Positions 1 to 9,342 of a stretch of DNA of 39,880 nucleotides are shown piece after piece; position 1 is the first letter of the stretch; each line of letters starts with the position of its first letter. Under the pieces are notes generated by a model, which worked only from the letters and a program-made list of their open reading frames with translations, was not told the DNA's origin and ran no database searches. Source of the stretch: Oscillospiraceae bacterium (GTDB lineage: Bacteria > Bacillota > Clostridia > Oscillospirales > Oscillospiraceae). The stretch is taken from the NCBI GenBank assembly GCA_009780435.1, contig WRAB01000019.1:1-39880 (forward strand), given 5' to 3'. A program made the translations under genes and the position numbers.

Positions 1-3000
1 GATGTCGCCATGTGGGTTAAACAGGCCGCCCGGAATGCCCTGCATGAACCATGCGTGAAACTGGGGTTCAACCACTTCTTCCCAGCGGGCGTAGAGGCGC
101 AGATGGCCTTCGTCAGCGCAGAGGAGGGCTTCCGTCACCGGGGTGGCGAAGCCTTTGGCTCTCTCATTTGCAGGCTCTAAGTACCAGCCTCTGAAGAGAA
201 ATCCGTCACGTGTGGGTGCTCCATCGGTCGGTGCTGTTAGAGTTTCGCCTAATATAACTGTGCTCTCGTAGAAGATACCCGCATCGGCAGCACCGTAGTA
301 GTTCCAGAAGAACAGAACATCTACTACAGCTGCCTCCGCCCCACGAATCACAGTGACCGTATACACCCGCTCTGTTTCCCCGTCTTCCGCCGTGACTGTG
401 ATGGTGAAGACATTCTCACCAACCACCAGAGCTGCCGGCCCCTCGACTTTGACGGGATCGTCCTCAGGATCGGCAACAGGCCGTGTGACCACCACTGTTG
501 CATCGCCATGGGTCGCTATGGCATTGATCTCAATCTCTGTTACGCCATGCGGTACTTCCGCGGCAAAACTCAGATCCGTTGGCTGATCCGCCGGGTCAAA
601 TTCCGGATCCAGTGCGTGGACGATCTCGTCCTCGTCATCATCCTCACTCACAACCTGTAAATCACGCAACGTCGCGTCAGTAGAGGGTGCCATCCATGTG
701 GTCGTCAAATTCACCGTCACGGGTAGCGTCTCGGTCACATCTCCGCGGGTTACCTCAATATCAAACGTTCCTGTCATCGGCGGAACGTCCGTGGTGGGAC
801 GGACACCTGTTACGGTAATCGCACCGGTATCTTGATTGACCGCCGCGGTAACGCCTGCCGGCAACTTACTCGTATCAAGCGTGATCGTACCCACCGCCGT
901 GCCACTCACAGTTGATGTGGCTGTGAGATCGCCGTCATTGACTGTTATGGTAGCCGGGGTAAGGATTACGGTTGGCGCAGCAGCCACTTCGATGTCAAAT
1001 GTCTGCGTAAACGGTATCCCCACCGCTGTGCCGTCGGTGATCGTCGCAGTGACGGTTACCGTACCCGCCGTTATGGCCGTCAATACGCCGTCGGCAATTG
1101 ACGCACTTGCGCCGGCGACGCTCCAGGCGATTGTCCGGTTCGTCGCGTGTGCCGGGGCGACTGTGGCCGTCAACGGCAACCCTACACCGGCTGTGGCTGT
1201 CGTCGGGGCGTCCGTTATGCTTGCCACCGGGACAAACGGCGCCGTCACAAACAATCTCAATCCGCCGTTGGGTGGCGCGTTTGTGAAGTCCCAGCCCACC
1301 CAATTGGCATTCTCCCTGTCCATACCGTAGTAACGGCAGCTATAGGTAGACGCCGAGACGTAGTGGAGGGGCTTGCCGCTGATCGGACAGATGGGGCCAA
1401 AGCGGGTAACTACTTGTAATTGATATGCGATTTCTCTGTACTCTCTCGTCGCATCCATGGCTATGGCAGTGGCTTCTGCCGCAACTCTGTCTGCGTGGAT
1501 ATAGCTGTGGGTACGTGGGCTGGCATCTGCTCTCCACGGCACTTGGAACGCGGCGTGATCGTTGTCTGGATGCACGTTAAAGTTCCCTGTACCAGCACCG
1601 CCAGCACCACCCCAGCCGGCGTGTAAGCCAATGATTAGTTCGCGATCTCTCACTTGCGCAATATTGCTGTCGTTGGTGGCACCGCTATCGGGTAAGATGG
1701 CAGTAGTGTGGCCGCCGTCGTACAGGTTGAACCCTGTGCCAACACCGTGCTGCGGTGCCGCATTGACGGTGTACAAAATTTCAGTGTTCTCAAAGCCCGC
1801 TTCATACAGACGTGCATTGATAAACTCGTTTAGGGTGGTGTAGCCTTCTTCCAAGATGTCGCTCACAAGGTTGAATGAATTGGTCTCCAACCACTGTCTG
1901 GCCTCATCCACTTCGATGCGGGCTTGGAAACTCTCCGCAAACAGTTCCAATGCCCACGGTTCGGGTCTCCAATCCGTACCGGCATTGGGGGCCGCTGCCC
2001 GGAATGCCGGCGTAAAGTCGAAGTTGCCGGCTTCCGGCTTGACGAGAGGATTAGCGGGCAGGCGTACCTGCATTGCGTATTGGAGCGGATCTTGCTCACG
2101 CAGTCTCTCAAAAAATCCGCCAAACGCAATTGCCGCTTCGAGGCCTTGCGTCTCCAAGGTCATTAAGCTGAAGGTTGTCGGGCCGTTGAAATAGAAATCC
2201 GGATCGTCAGCGTACCAGAAGTTCTGGAGGAACCGGTTTGCGCCCGGCAATTCTCTGTAGCTGCGGGGACTCCACGGCCAATCCTGCGGCTCTCTGGTGA
2301 AGTTCCAGAAGTCGCCGCCGCCCGGGGCGGTGGTCGGTGGGAAGCCCGGCCACGGCATGAATCTGCCTGCCGCCTGCCTGGAGCCGTAGCCCAACTCCAT
2401 CTGCTCACTCACGATAACGTTGTTGCGAATGATATTACTGTGTGAATTTTGGATGAGGAAGTCCCATCTGTTGGCGAACAGGATGTTATCCTCAACAATG
2501 ATGTCAAATGTATCCGTCCGGTTGGCGGAGTAGCCACCCAGGGAGATCGCACCCTCACCGGAGGTAGTTGCGATGATGTTGTCATGGACGTGGACATGGG
2601 TCAGGTACCACGGTCTGACGTTGTTGTTCATACCGCCCCCGGTGTTCAAGTTGGCCCAAGGGGTCCAACCTTGATGGGGAAGGACAATGTCCGTACCGGG
2701 GAGCGTGAGCTGGTCAACGTTCCCTACGAGCCGCTCACTGGAGATGGAGATACCGATATCCACGTCAAAAATGAAATTGTTGAAGATTCTGCCCTTGTAT
2801 CCGCTGTCGAAGTAGATACCCACAGAGCACGGGTCGTAGTTGCCCATTGGCCCCGGGGGGAACCCCCAATTCGCATGGGGCCTTCTGTAGGTCTGGTGTC
2901 CGTTGATGACATGAATGCCCTGGATCACGTTGTCATGTACCAGGATGTTACGCGCACGGTTCACCTCAAATGCCTCTACAACATTATTGCCGTTTTCCCA

Positions 3001-6000
3001 GCCGATCAGGTCGATGGCGATGTTATTGCTGTTGTGGATCAAGTTGTCAGAAATCCGGATGCCGTTGATGTTGCCGTTGACGACTACCGTCTCCGTCCAG
3101 CCGGAACGGCCGTCGTGGACGTGGTTGCCCTCGATGACGACATTTCTCAGGGAATAGTGGTTGGCCGCCGTTGGGTTTTGGTTGTAGATATTAATACTGT
3201 TGCCCGCACGGTTGTAGGCCACCGTGTTGTTGCGGATATAGAGGTTTTCAAACCCTCCCGCAGGACGTTGCGCAGTGGAGGGGTTAAATCGGATACCGCC
3301 GCCGAATCCCTCAAATCTGATGCCTTCTACAGTGAGATTGTCAACACCGGTAAACAAAAACGCATTGCCGCCGATTTGGTCTCTGCGGAAGATGACAGGC
3401 CCATTGTCACCCGGATATGCGCGGAATACAGTGTTACCGTACTCGTTGAGCGTACAGTAATAGGCACCGCCTCTGTCCTCGTGGGGGAACCGGAGATCGG
3501 CGCAATCCAAACAGCCGCCGGTGAGGAAATTAAAGTCATTCTCACACGGCGCCATCACAGAGTTCCCTCTGAGACGTGCCGGGACAGTAATCGCCTCGCT
3601 GTACATGCCAGCACGGATGTTCAGCGTGTCGCCGCCATACATTTGGGTCATGGCAAATGCCACTGTCGCCCAGGGATACGCTTTGCTGCCGTCGTGGGTC
3701 TCCAGATTGTCGACGCCGTTGGTCGCGACGAAGTATTCCTGGGGTGCCCCCTCCACGACGAAGGGTTCAAATATGACGCGTCTGTCCTCTCGTTGGGGCA
3801 AATTGTGGAATCGTATACCCGGATTGCCGTCTAAAAGGATGGGGTCTAGGATGGCGATAGCCAGGGTATAGTCCCCTCGTAGAGACAACTCAGCGGGTAC
3901 TGTAACTGTAAACTCTACCTCGTTGCGCCCGTCATGGGCGGGGATGGATCTGGTTCCAGCAATACCAAGTTCTGCAAATGAACGGTAGGCAACACGTACC
4001 TGTTCGCCCGTGACGGGACTGGTAGCATACCGATGTGATTGCGGCGCCAGACGCGCATTGTTGAAGGGGCGGTGACGGGGCATCCATTCACGGATGTCAA
4101 TGTCCTCTATGATCTCCTTGGCGGCTACATTGCCGGCGCTGTCGATGAAAGAGATTTCAAAAGGCCAGTTGCGGTAGAAGGGTGCTACGCCCCGGTTGTT
4201 GACGACCATGCGCACATCGACGTCTTCACCACGTACCAGGTCACCGGTCACTTCTACTTCTTCAATTGTGAATCTGTAGCCCATGTTGTCATATGCGGCA
4301 TCGTTGTTCTTGTGGGCCCGTTGCATACTGCCATCTATGGCGTTGGTTCGCCCTGCCATCGAACCGCGTGGCGCCGCATTTGAGATATGGGTCCAGCGGA
4401 AAGAATCAATGGTGTTCATAATATGGATCCTGTTGATGCCGGCATTGTTCCCCCACTGGTTGGGCCCTTGAACATCTGTGCCGTAGTCATGCATCGCAGC
4501 CCGGTGCAAATCGCCCATAAGCGCAATGTCAAACTGAACATATTGCCAGAACCAGTTTGTGGGACAAGAGCCGTCGCCAAACTCGCCGCCGACCCAGTTG
4601 TACATCCAGTAGGTGGGGTGGCGGAGGGCGGCACCAGTGTACTGGGCCGAAGTGAGTCCGGTGTACGCCAGATTAACTGCGGTTTCCCGCATACTATTAT
4701 TGTCGTTACCGGAGGCGATGCCGGTATTGCCGCCATGTCCCGCCCAACCTTGCAACGTAGTTCGGCTGGCAGCGTTTCCGCCGTCCAAACGTACGCCGTG
4801 CATAGCGCCTGCATAACTCAAATGGGGAGAGTGGCCGAGTTGGTCGTTGAAGTGGCCGAAGTCGTATCTGGGGATAAACCAGTTCGGGTAACGCATCGCA
4901 ACTTGGATATTATCGTTACACGCAAACGCATCCACATAGTGGGTCACAAACTGGTGAACAATCTCGACGGACGGGAAGTGACTACCGTCGCCAGTGGGCC
5001 AGTTGTGGAACTCACCCCAGCGGCCCAGGGAGCCAATCTGTACATTCGCCACCGCATTCCAGACGGAACCTTCACGTGCAATCTCTGCGGCCAGGGCATT
5101 GATTGCACGGTAGTGATAGTCTAGCATCAGATGGTGCTCATATCTTGGGCCGAGGCCGACACCGCCAGAAATGTCAGGCGGAGGCGTCAAGTACCAAATA
5201 CCTTCGGGACCCCAGAAGTAGTCGGGATTCCAGCCATGGCCCGCCTGTGTGTTGGAGGCTGTCGCCCGTAATCCAATCGGACGGCGATAGGGGATGCAAC
5301 CGTTCGGACAACTTCGCAGGTCAGCTGCCGGGCCGGTTGTATTGCCAGTGGCAGAAGGACTCGGGACGTTGGGGCCGGCATACGGACTGGGGATTGTGCA
5401 GTGGAAGAAATCCGTATTGAATCTGGCAAAAAAGGCGGCTGCCGGATCATCGGGATCCCGCATTCTGTCGTATAATCCGTCATCTACTCCATTAACAAGG
5501 AAGCGCTGGTCGGGCAAGTGGGGTACATTGTGCGGACACCGGGGTATGGTCGTTCCCTCCCAGTAATTCGGACGGTTTGGTTCTGCCCGCATTCGTTCAA
5601 TCAACCACTGCGGAATGTCCGCAATCGCTTCATTGCGCAGATTGACCATCGCAATTGTTGTGTGGTCTCTCTCCAGGCCCTGCGGGTCATTCTCATAATA
5701 ACCGCCCTTATAGTTCCACCCATCCCAGTAGCCGAAGGGGGAACCAAAGGGATAGTCCATAACAAAGCGCAACTGGACATAGATACCATGTTCCGCGTAA
5801 TATTGGAGCGCACGCTCGACCAGATTGCCGCGGGCGCATTGGTATTGATCCATATCCGGACCGACCACAGGATAGTCGCCTTTGGTATACATTCTGACGT
5901 TGGCCCAGTCAAATACGCCCGGCTCCGGCTCTAGGCTTCTCCAGGAAATATAGGCATAGCCATACCATTGCCCATCAATCGGCCCATCCGTTTCACTGAA

Positions 6001-7038
6001 TGGAATGCGTTGGCTCGTTTCACGGCAGAATGTGGTGTGGATGTATCTGGCCGGGCAGTTCAGATAAGGATATGCTTCACCGCAGGTATGGATGGGTTCT
6101 TCACTGCTCTGCAAGTTCGCACCGCCACCGCGCAATGGGTTGAAGATGACGGCGTGATCTTCCAAGGGAAGGTATACACCCTCTGGTCTGTCGCGTTCAA
6201 AGGTATTCTCGCCCACAACCAGCAGAGTTGAAGTATTCGTCGGAAGATGTACAGGATTTCCCCGGCGGGCACCGTGATTGGAGCCAGTAGCCGCAACGCC
6301 ACCCGTCATGCCACGCCAAGAGATGCTGATGTCCGCAGGATCTAAATCGTCAATGCCAAATTGGTCAAGACGAAGTCTCATTCCGGTCCAGTTTCTGAAA
6401 TACTCCATGCCGATCCGACTCAGACGCTCGGCATCTCTGTCCGGATCATCGTCTGCGCCAAACCATTCAAACATATCCGTCATAACGTCAGGCTGTCTCG
6501 CCGCACCGGAGTGACCACCGATTGGGGTCGTTTGCGGGGGCGGGGCCATTTCTTGACGATATGCGCTCATTGCTCCAAGTACACGATAGAGCCAGCCGTT
6601 GGCCACTACATAGCTGACATTCGGGCGGCCCATGAACGTATATCCATCAACACCATCAATGCTGATATAAAATACATTTCGTGTATCGCGGTCAGCGGCG
6701 TTGGTACCACGCCCCATGCCTCTGTTATCCTCTACGATGGTGTAGAGGACATCACCGCAACTTGTCACACGCAGGGTGAGCGGCCCAGCTGTGTAGGCAC
6801 TGTGGTCTACATGGATCCACTCGGTGTATGGGTTGTTGCTTTGAGAGCCTATTGTTGTCGCTAATTCGCTCACACGCCCGGAGAACGTAGCATAGGACAC
6901 GCCGACGGGTGCACTTCCAGCTATCGGCTCCTCGGGAACCGGGCCGCCTTCAATCGGATTTGCCAACGCCGATGGCGGAATCAGCGTCAGTATCATACAT
7001 GCGACCAGTAATAGGGCCATGAAACGTTTCTTGCTCAT
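1..7038 (-). CDS. Giant modular secreted surface protein with SLH anchor (partial, 3' end beyond window)
   Basis: One frame stays open for 2346 codons from the ATG at 7038 to base 1, with no stop, so the C-terminus lies outside. GGAG precedes the start. Residues 1-26 are a signal peptide (MSKKRF, hydrophobic core, ALA). Around residues 295-1010 the protein resembles DUF4874/DUF4832: a barrel starting near NPLRGGG (about 299), FGHFNDQLG (about 726) and a beta-sandwich starting MGYRFTIEE (about 919). Residues 1100-1545 look like a right-handed beta-helix, with an entry segment GSKAYPWATV and many N-x-I/V-x-x-N turns. Then come a Big2-like module (about 1935-2018), another Ig-like module (to about 2105), a cadherin-like sandwich (about 2113-2229), an InlB/Flg_new repeat (about 2239-2316, ending LYARW) and the start of an SLH domain (FMQGIPGGLFNPHGDI). 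Probably a cell-wall-anchored, glycan-directed protein; substrate unknown. Domain names are from memory of the families. Confidence 0.9.
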   Translation of the reverse strand, partial: MSKKRFMALLLVACMILTLIPPSALANPIEGGPVPEEPIAGSAPVGVSYATFSGRVSELATTIGSQSNNPYTEWIHVDHSAYTAGPLTLRVTSCGDVLYTIVEDNRGMGRGTNAADRDTRNVFYISIDGVDGYTFMGRPNVSYVVANGWLYRVLGAMSAYRQEMAPPPQTTPIGGHSGAARQPDVMTDMFEWFGADDDPDRDAERLSRIGMEYFRNWTGMRLRLDQFGIDDLDPADISISWRGMTGGVAATGSNHGARRGNPVHLPTNTSTLLVVGENTFERDRPEGVYLPLEDHAVIFNPLRGGGANLQSSEEPIHTCGEAYPYLNCPARYIHTTFCRETSQRIPFSETDGPIDGQWYGYAYISWRSLEPEPGVFDWANVRMYTKGDYPVVGPDMDQYQCARGNLVERALQYYAEHGIYVQLRFVMDYPFGSPFGYWDGWNYKGGYYENDPQGLERDHTTIAMVNLRNEAIADIPQWLIERMRAEPNRPNYWEGTTIPRCPHNVPHLPDQRFLVNGVDDGLYDRMRDPDDPAAAFFARFNTDFFHCTIPSPYAGPNVPSPSATGNTTGPAADLRSCPNGCIPYRRPIGLRATASNTQAGHGWNPDYFWGPEGIWYLTPPPDISGGVGLGPRYEHHLMLDYHYRAINALAAEIAREGSVWNAVANVQIGSLGRWGEFHNWPTGDGSHFPSVEIVHQFVTHYVDAFACNDNIQVAMRYPNWFIPRYDFGHFNDQLGHSPHLSYAGAMHGVRLDGGNAASRTTLQGWAGHGGNTGIASGNDNNSMRETAVNLAYTGLTSAQYTGAALRHPTYWMYNWVGGEFGDGSCPTNWFWQYVQFDIALMGDLHRAAMHDYGTDVQGPNQWGNNAGINRIHIMNTIDSFRWTHISNAAPRGSMAGRTNAIDGSMQRAHKNNDAAYDNMGYRFTIEEVEVTGDLVRGEDVDVRMVVNNRGVAPFYRNWPFEISFIDSAGNVAAKEIIEDIDIREWMPRHRPFNNARLAPQSHRYATSPVTGEQVRVAYRSFAELGIAGTRSIPAHDGRNEVEFTVTVPAELSLRGDYTLAIAILDPILLDGNPGIRFHNLPQREDRRVIFEPFVVEGAPQEYFVATNGVDNLETHDGSKAYPWATVAFAMTQMYGGDTLNIRAGMYSEAITVPARLRGNSVMAPCENDFNFLTGGCLDCADLRFPHEDRGGAYYCTLNEYGNTVFRAYPGDNGPVIFRRDQIGGNAFLFTGVDNLTVEGIRFEGFGGGIRFNPSTAQRPAGGFENLYIRNNTVAYNRAGNSINIYNQNPTAANHYSLRNVVIEGNHVHDGRSGWTETVVVNGNINGIRISDNLIHNSNNIAIDLIGWENGNNVVEAFEVNRARNILVHDNVIQGIHVINGHQTYRRPHANWGFPPGPMGNYDPCSVGIYFDSGYKGRIFNNFIFDVDIGISISSERLVGNVDQLTLPGTDIVLPHQGWTPWANLNTGGGMNNNVRPWYLTHVHVHDNIIATTSGEGAISLGGYSANRTDTFDIIVEDNILFANRWDFLIQNSHSNIIRNNVIVSEQMELGYGSRQAAGRFMPWPGFPPTTAPGGGDFWNFTREPQDWPWSPRSYRELPGANRFLQNFWYADDPDFYFNGPTTFSLMTLETQGLEAAIAFGGFFERLREQDPLQYAMQVRLPANPLVKPEAGNFDFTPAFRAAAPNAGTDWRPEPWALELFAESFQARIEVDEARQWLETNSFNLVSDILEEGYTTLNEFINARLYEAGFENTEILYTVNAAPQHGVGTGFNLYDGGHTTAILPDSGATNDSNIAQVRDRELIIGLHAGWGGAGGAGTGNFNVHPDNDHAAFQVPWRADASPRTHSYIHADRVAAEATAIAMDATREYREIAYQLQVVTRFGPICPISGKPLHYVSASTYSCRYYGMDRENANWVGWDFTNAPPNGGLRLFVTAPFVPVASITDAPTTATAGVGLPLTATVAPAHATNRTIAWSVAGASASIADGVLTAITAGTVTVTATITDGTAVGIPFTQTFDIEVAAAPTVILTPATITVNDGDLTATSTVSGTAVGTITLDTSKLPAGVTAAVNQDTGAITVTGVRPTTDVPPMTGTFDIEVTRGDVTETLPVTVNLTTTWMAPSTDATLRDLQVVSEDDDEDEIVHALDPEFDPADQPTDLSFAAEVPHGVTEIEINAIATHGDATVVVTRPVADPEDDPVKVEGPAALVVGENVFTITVTAEDGETERVYTVTVIRGAEAAVVDVLFFWNYYGAADAGIFYESTVILGETLTAPTDGAPTRDGFLFRGWYLEPANERAKGFATPVTEALLCADEGHLRLYARWEEVVEPQFHAWFMQGIPGGLFNPHGDI

Positions 7039-7142
7039 CTTTTCTCCATTCCTTTCCAACTTAAAAAGTTTGTGTCCGAATTTAAACGAGGCAATGGGTT
7101 ACTATTGGTGTCTGATTTACACAAATCCCTCCCTTGTCCAGT

Positions 7143-7148
7143 ATTATA
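7143..7148 (-). promoter_or_regulatory. Candidate -10 box for the giant surface gene
   Basis: The minus strand reads TATAAT here, about 105 bases upstream of the giant gene's ATG, preceded by GA-rich spacer. No good -35 hexamer lies 16-18 bases further upstream (only a GTCAAA-like sequence), so this promoter may need an activator. Inference only. Confidence 0.4.
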
Positions 7149-7361
7149 TCGATTCGTCACTTTTTGACGTTTATGTAATAATTGCAAGGGGGCCATACGC
7201 CTACAAGGAAAGAACTCCATTGCGCAGCCCATTTATTTATCCTCCCTTACTAAGTAATTGTAAGCCATTTTTCTGATGATTGCAATAGTTCATTCCATTT
7301 TTGGTAAAATAGTATAGTTGGTTTCATTTATTTTGTGCAACATTTCGCTTGTGCTCTGTGT

Positions 7362-7390
7362 TTGACAAGAGAGAGCAGGTATAGTATGAT
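7362..7390 (+). promoter_or_regulatory. Sigma-A promoter of the ROK regulator
   Basis: TTGACA at 7362-7367, a 17-base spacer, and TATGAT at 7385-7390. The match is near consensus. It places the transcription start near 7397, downstream of the ATG at 7386 that would give a longer protein, and therefore argues that translation starts further in, at the GTG at 7464. Confidence 0.75.
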
Positions 7391-7463
7391 TTTAGTAATC
7401 AATGTTTCAAAACGAAATAAAAAGAGATCATTCAGATTACTTTTAAAAACGGGGTTGTGTAGC

Positions 7464-8621
7464 GTGCAGAAAATCAGATCAACTGAAACCATTGCGGAAT
7501 ATAACAAACGATTGATTTTAGATGCCTTGCGGTTTCATGGCAGTATGTCCCGTGCCGATCTGTCCAGGTATTTGAACATGAGTTTTCCCGCCATCTCCTC
7601 TAATACAAAGGGGTTGCTGGAGTCCAATTACATTATGGAGGTGGGGACCGGAGACAATTCCATCGGGCGAAAATCTACGATGCTGGCCTTCAATGCGGAA
7701 CGGGGCTATATCATAGGCATCGACTTGGGCCGCTTCCGGATCCGGATGATGTTGGCAGATCTTCTGGGCAACGAAGTTGCCAGCACGGAGATTATCAACA
7801 GCGCCAATTCTTCCGGCGACGGGAAGCAGAGCATCCAGTTGGTTCACGATCAGGTCAACGATATTTTGAAAAAAACGAAAAAAACCAAGGACGATATCTT
7901 GTGTATCGTAATCGGCATTCCTGGTATTATCAAGGACGGTCAGAGCTATCTCGCGCCCTTTACCGAAAAATATCTGGAAAAGGATATGATCGACACCTTG
8001 CAAGACGCCTTTGAGGCCGATGTCCTGCTGGAGAACTGCGTGAATCTCGGCGTAATCGGTGAGCAGTGGAAGGGTGCCGGGGTAAACTACAAAGACATTA
8101 TGTATATCGCTTACGGAGTGGGCCTCGGCTCCGCCCTAATCGTTGACGGGAAACTGTATAAAGGCGCCAACGGCGCGGTGGGCGAAATCGGCTTCATGAT
8201 AACCGACCCCACAAATATTGACAAAAAATACGACGAAGTCGGCTCCCTGGAGGAGGCTCTCTCCAGGAGCAAGATCAATAAATATCTGGATTCCGGAAAT
8301 TTCGACGAAGAAGTCATCAAGCTGATTGAGCGGTATAAAAATGGCGGAAACACATATGCAAAGCTGATCATCGACGAAATCGCCCTGCATTTCGGCATGG
8401 CGCTGGTGAATATATCCGCTCTGCTCAACCCGGAGGCTATTATTATAGCGGGCGGGTTGGGGGCCAACCTGGGCAAACTGTTTATCGACCAGTGGAAGGA
8501 GACCTTGAACAACCAGGTCCCCTTCGCCCCGGAGTTACTCCTCTCCCAGCTCAATCATAGAGAGACCATGCTGGGCGCCGTTATGACAGGCATTATTCAC
8601 ATCCATGCGTATAAAATTTGA
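7464..8621 (+). CDS. ROK-family transcriptional regulator (NagC/XylR type)
   Basis: 385 residues from the GTG at 7464. The frame is open upstream, but the near-consensus promoter at 7362-7390 overlaps the upstream ATG. The N-terminal 70 residues form a winged helix (ETIAEYNKRLILDAL, then SRADLSRYLNMSFPAISSN). The rest is a ROK sugar-kinase fold with an ATP-site strand GIDLGRFRIR and GVGLGSALIVDG. Two family hallmarks are missing: the zinc motif CxCGxxGC is absent after GAVGEIGF, and the catalytic Asp of the usual ENDAN is Cys (ENCVN). It is therefore probably a sugar-responsive repressor with no kinase activity. It is divergent from the giant surface gene and translationally coupled to the HAD phosphatase. 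Regulation of the surface gene is inference. Confidence 0.88.
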   Translation: MQKIRSTETIAEYNKRLILDALRFHGSMSRADLSRYLNMSFPAISSNTKGLLESNYIMEVGTGDNSIGRKSTMLAFNAERGYIIGIDLGRFRIRMMLADLLGNEVASTEIINSANSSGDGKQSIQLVHDQVNDILKKTKKTKDDILCIVIGIPGIIKDGQSYLAPFTEKYLEKDMIDTLQDAFEADVLLENCVNLGVIGEQWKGAGVNYKDIMYIAYGVGLGSALIVDGKLYKGANGAVGEIGFMITDPTNIDKKYDEVGSLEEALSRSKINKYLDSGNFDEEVIKLIERYKNGGNTYAKLIIDEIALHFGMALVNISALLNPEAIIIAGGLGANLGKLFIDQWKETLNNQVPFAPELLLSQLNHRETMLGAVMTGIIHIHAYKI

Positions 8622-9319
8622 TGAAAAAACGATTACACACAGAAGAATATGCGATGGTCGCAGATTTTGACGGAACCATCACCTTAGAGGACTCCAACGA
8701 CTTGTTGTTTCTCACCCGCGGCAGTGGGGAGAACGCGAAAATCGAGGCGGACTATTGTGCCGGTGTGCTCAGCGGCAGAGAGGCGAATCATCGACATTTC
8801 CGGGCCATGGGTCTCAGATTGCAAGAATATTTTGAGTTTCTCGACGCCCATATCCGGATTGACCCCGGATTTGATGCGTTTTTACAGCATCTCCGCGGAC
8901 GCGGCCTCCCTCTTTTCATTGTCAGCGGCGGGTACCGGCAAGGCATCCAGCGGATACTCGGCGCGGAGAGAATGCAGGACGTGCAATTGTTCGCCAACGA
9001 TTTACTGGAGCAAAACGGGTATCTTGTCCCGTCCGGCGCCACGAACAGCACTGTCTGCACAGAGTCCATCGGGCCGTGCGGCAACTGCAAAAAGGTTTGC
9101 ATTGAAACCATTCGACGCCAGACCAATAAAAAAATCCTGTTCATAGGCGATGGGCTGACTGATCGGTGCGCCGCCCAAAAGGCCGATATCCTCTTCGCAA
9201 AAGAGGCTTGCGCCCTAGCGGAATACTGTCGGATACATGATTTCCCCTATGTCCCATATACCTGCTTTGCCGACCTCACAAGCTATCTGTGGGAACCCGC
9301 GGAAAATCCGTGTGATTAA
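8621..9319 (+). CDS. HAD-superfamily phosphatase, MtnX/phosphoserine-phosphatase-like
   Basis: 232 residues from the ATG at 8621, which overlaps the ROK stop codon in TGATG; there is no separate ribosome site, so coupling is likely (a TTG at 8618 is the alternative). HAD motif I is VADFDGTIT near residue 14 (nucleophile and acid Asp), motif II is FIVSGGYRQG, and motif IV is FIGDGLTDRCAA. A CGNCKK segment is typical of MtnX-like proteins, which act on small phosphorylated metabolites. The exact substrate cannot be read from sequence. The pairing with a ROK regulator suggests a role in sugar-phosphate metabolism (inference). Confidence 0.85.
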   Translation: MKKRLHTEEYAMVADFDGTITLEDSNDLLFLTRGSGENAKIEADYCAGVLSGREANHRHFRAMGLRLQEYFEFLDAHIRIDPGFDAFLQHLRGRGLPLFIVSGGYRQGIQRILGAERMQDVQLFANDLLEQNGYLVPSGATNSTVCTESIGPCGNCKKVCIETIRRQTNKKILFIGDGLTDRCAAQKADILFAKEACALAEYCRIHDFPYVPYTCFADLTSYLWEPAENPCD

Positions 9320-9342
9320 GGGCGCACACTGTGCGCCCCTAC
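9317..9342. repeat. Short palindromic repeat, family A (single half)
   Basis: Contains the palindrome GGGCGCACACTGTGCGCCC followed by CCTAC. It lies exactly between the convergent ends of the HAD phosphatase and tepA and includes the TAA stop of the former. It is the same sequence that forms the terminal arms of the elements at 31891-31964 and 33173-33286. It may act as a two-way terminator. Confidence 0.75.

Noticed and set aside
836-1330. Ala/Val/Thr-rich 164-codon plus-strand frame
   Set aside because: It mirrors the Ig-like repeat modules of the minus-strand gene; composition reflects Thr/Ala/Val codons read backwards.
2449-3834. A 461-codon plus-strand open frame
   Set aside because: It lies wholly antisense to the giant surface gene, has Val/Asp-rich low-complexity content and no ribosome site. 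It is a shadow of GC-rich codons on the other strand.
7019-7276. An 85-codon plus-strand frame starting inside the giant gene's signal peptide
   Set aside because: It covers the leader and promoter of the giant gene and has no ribosome site or recognisable features.
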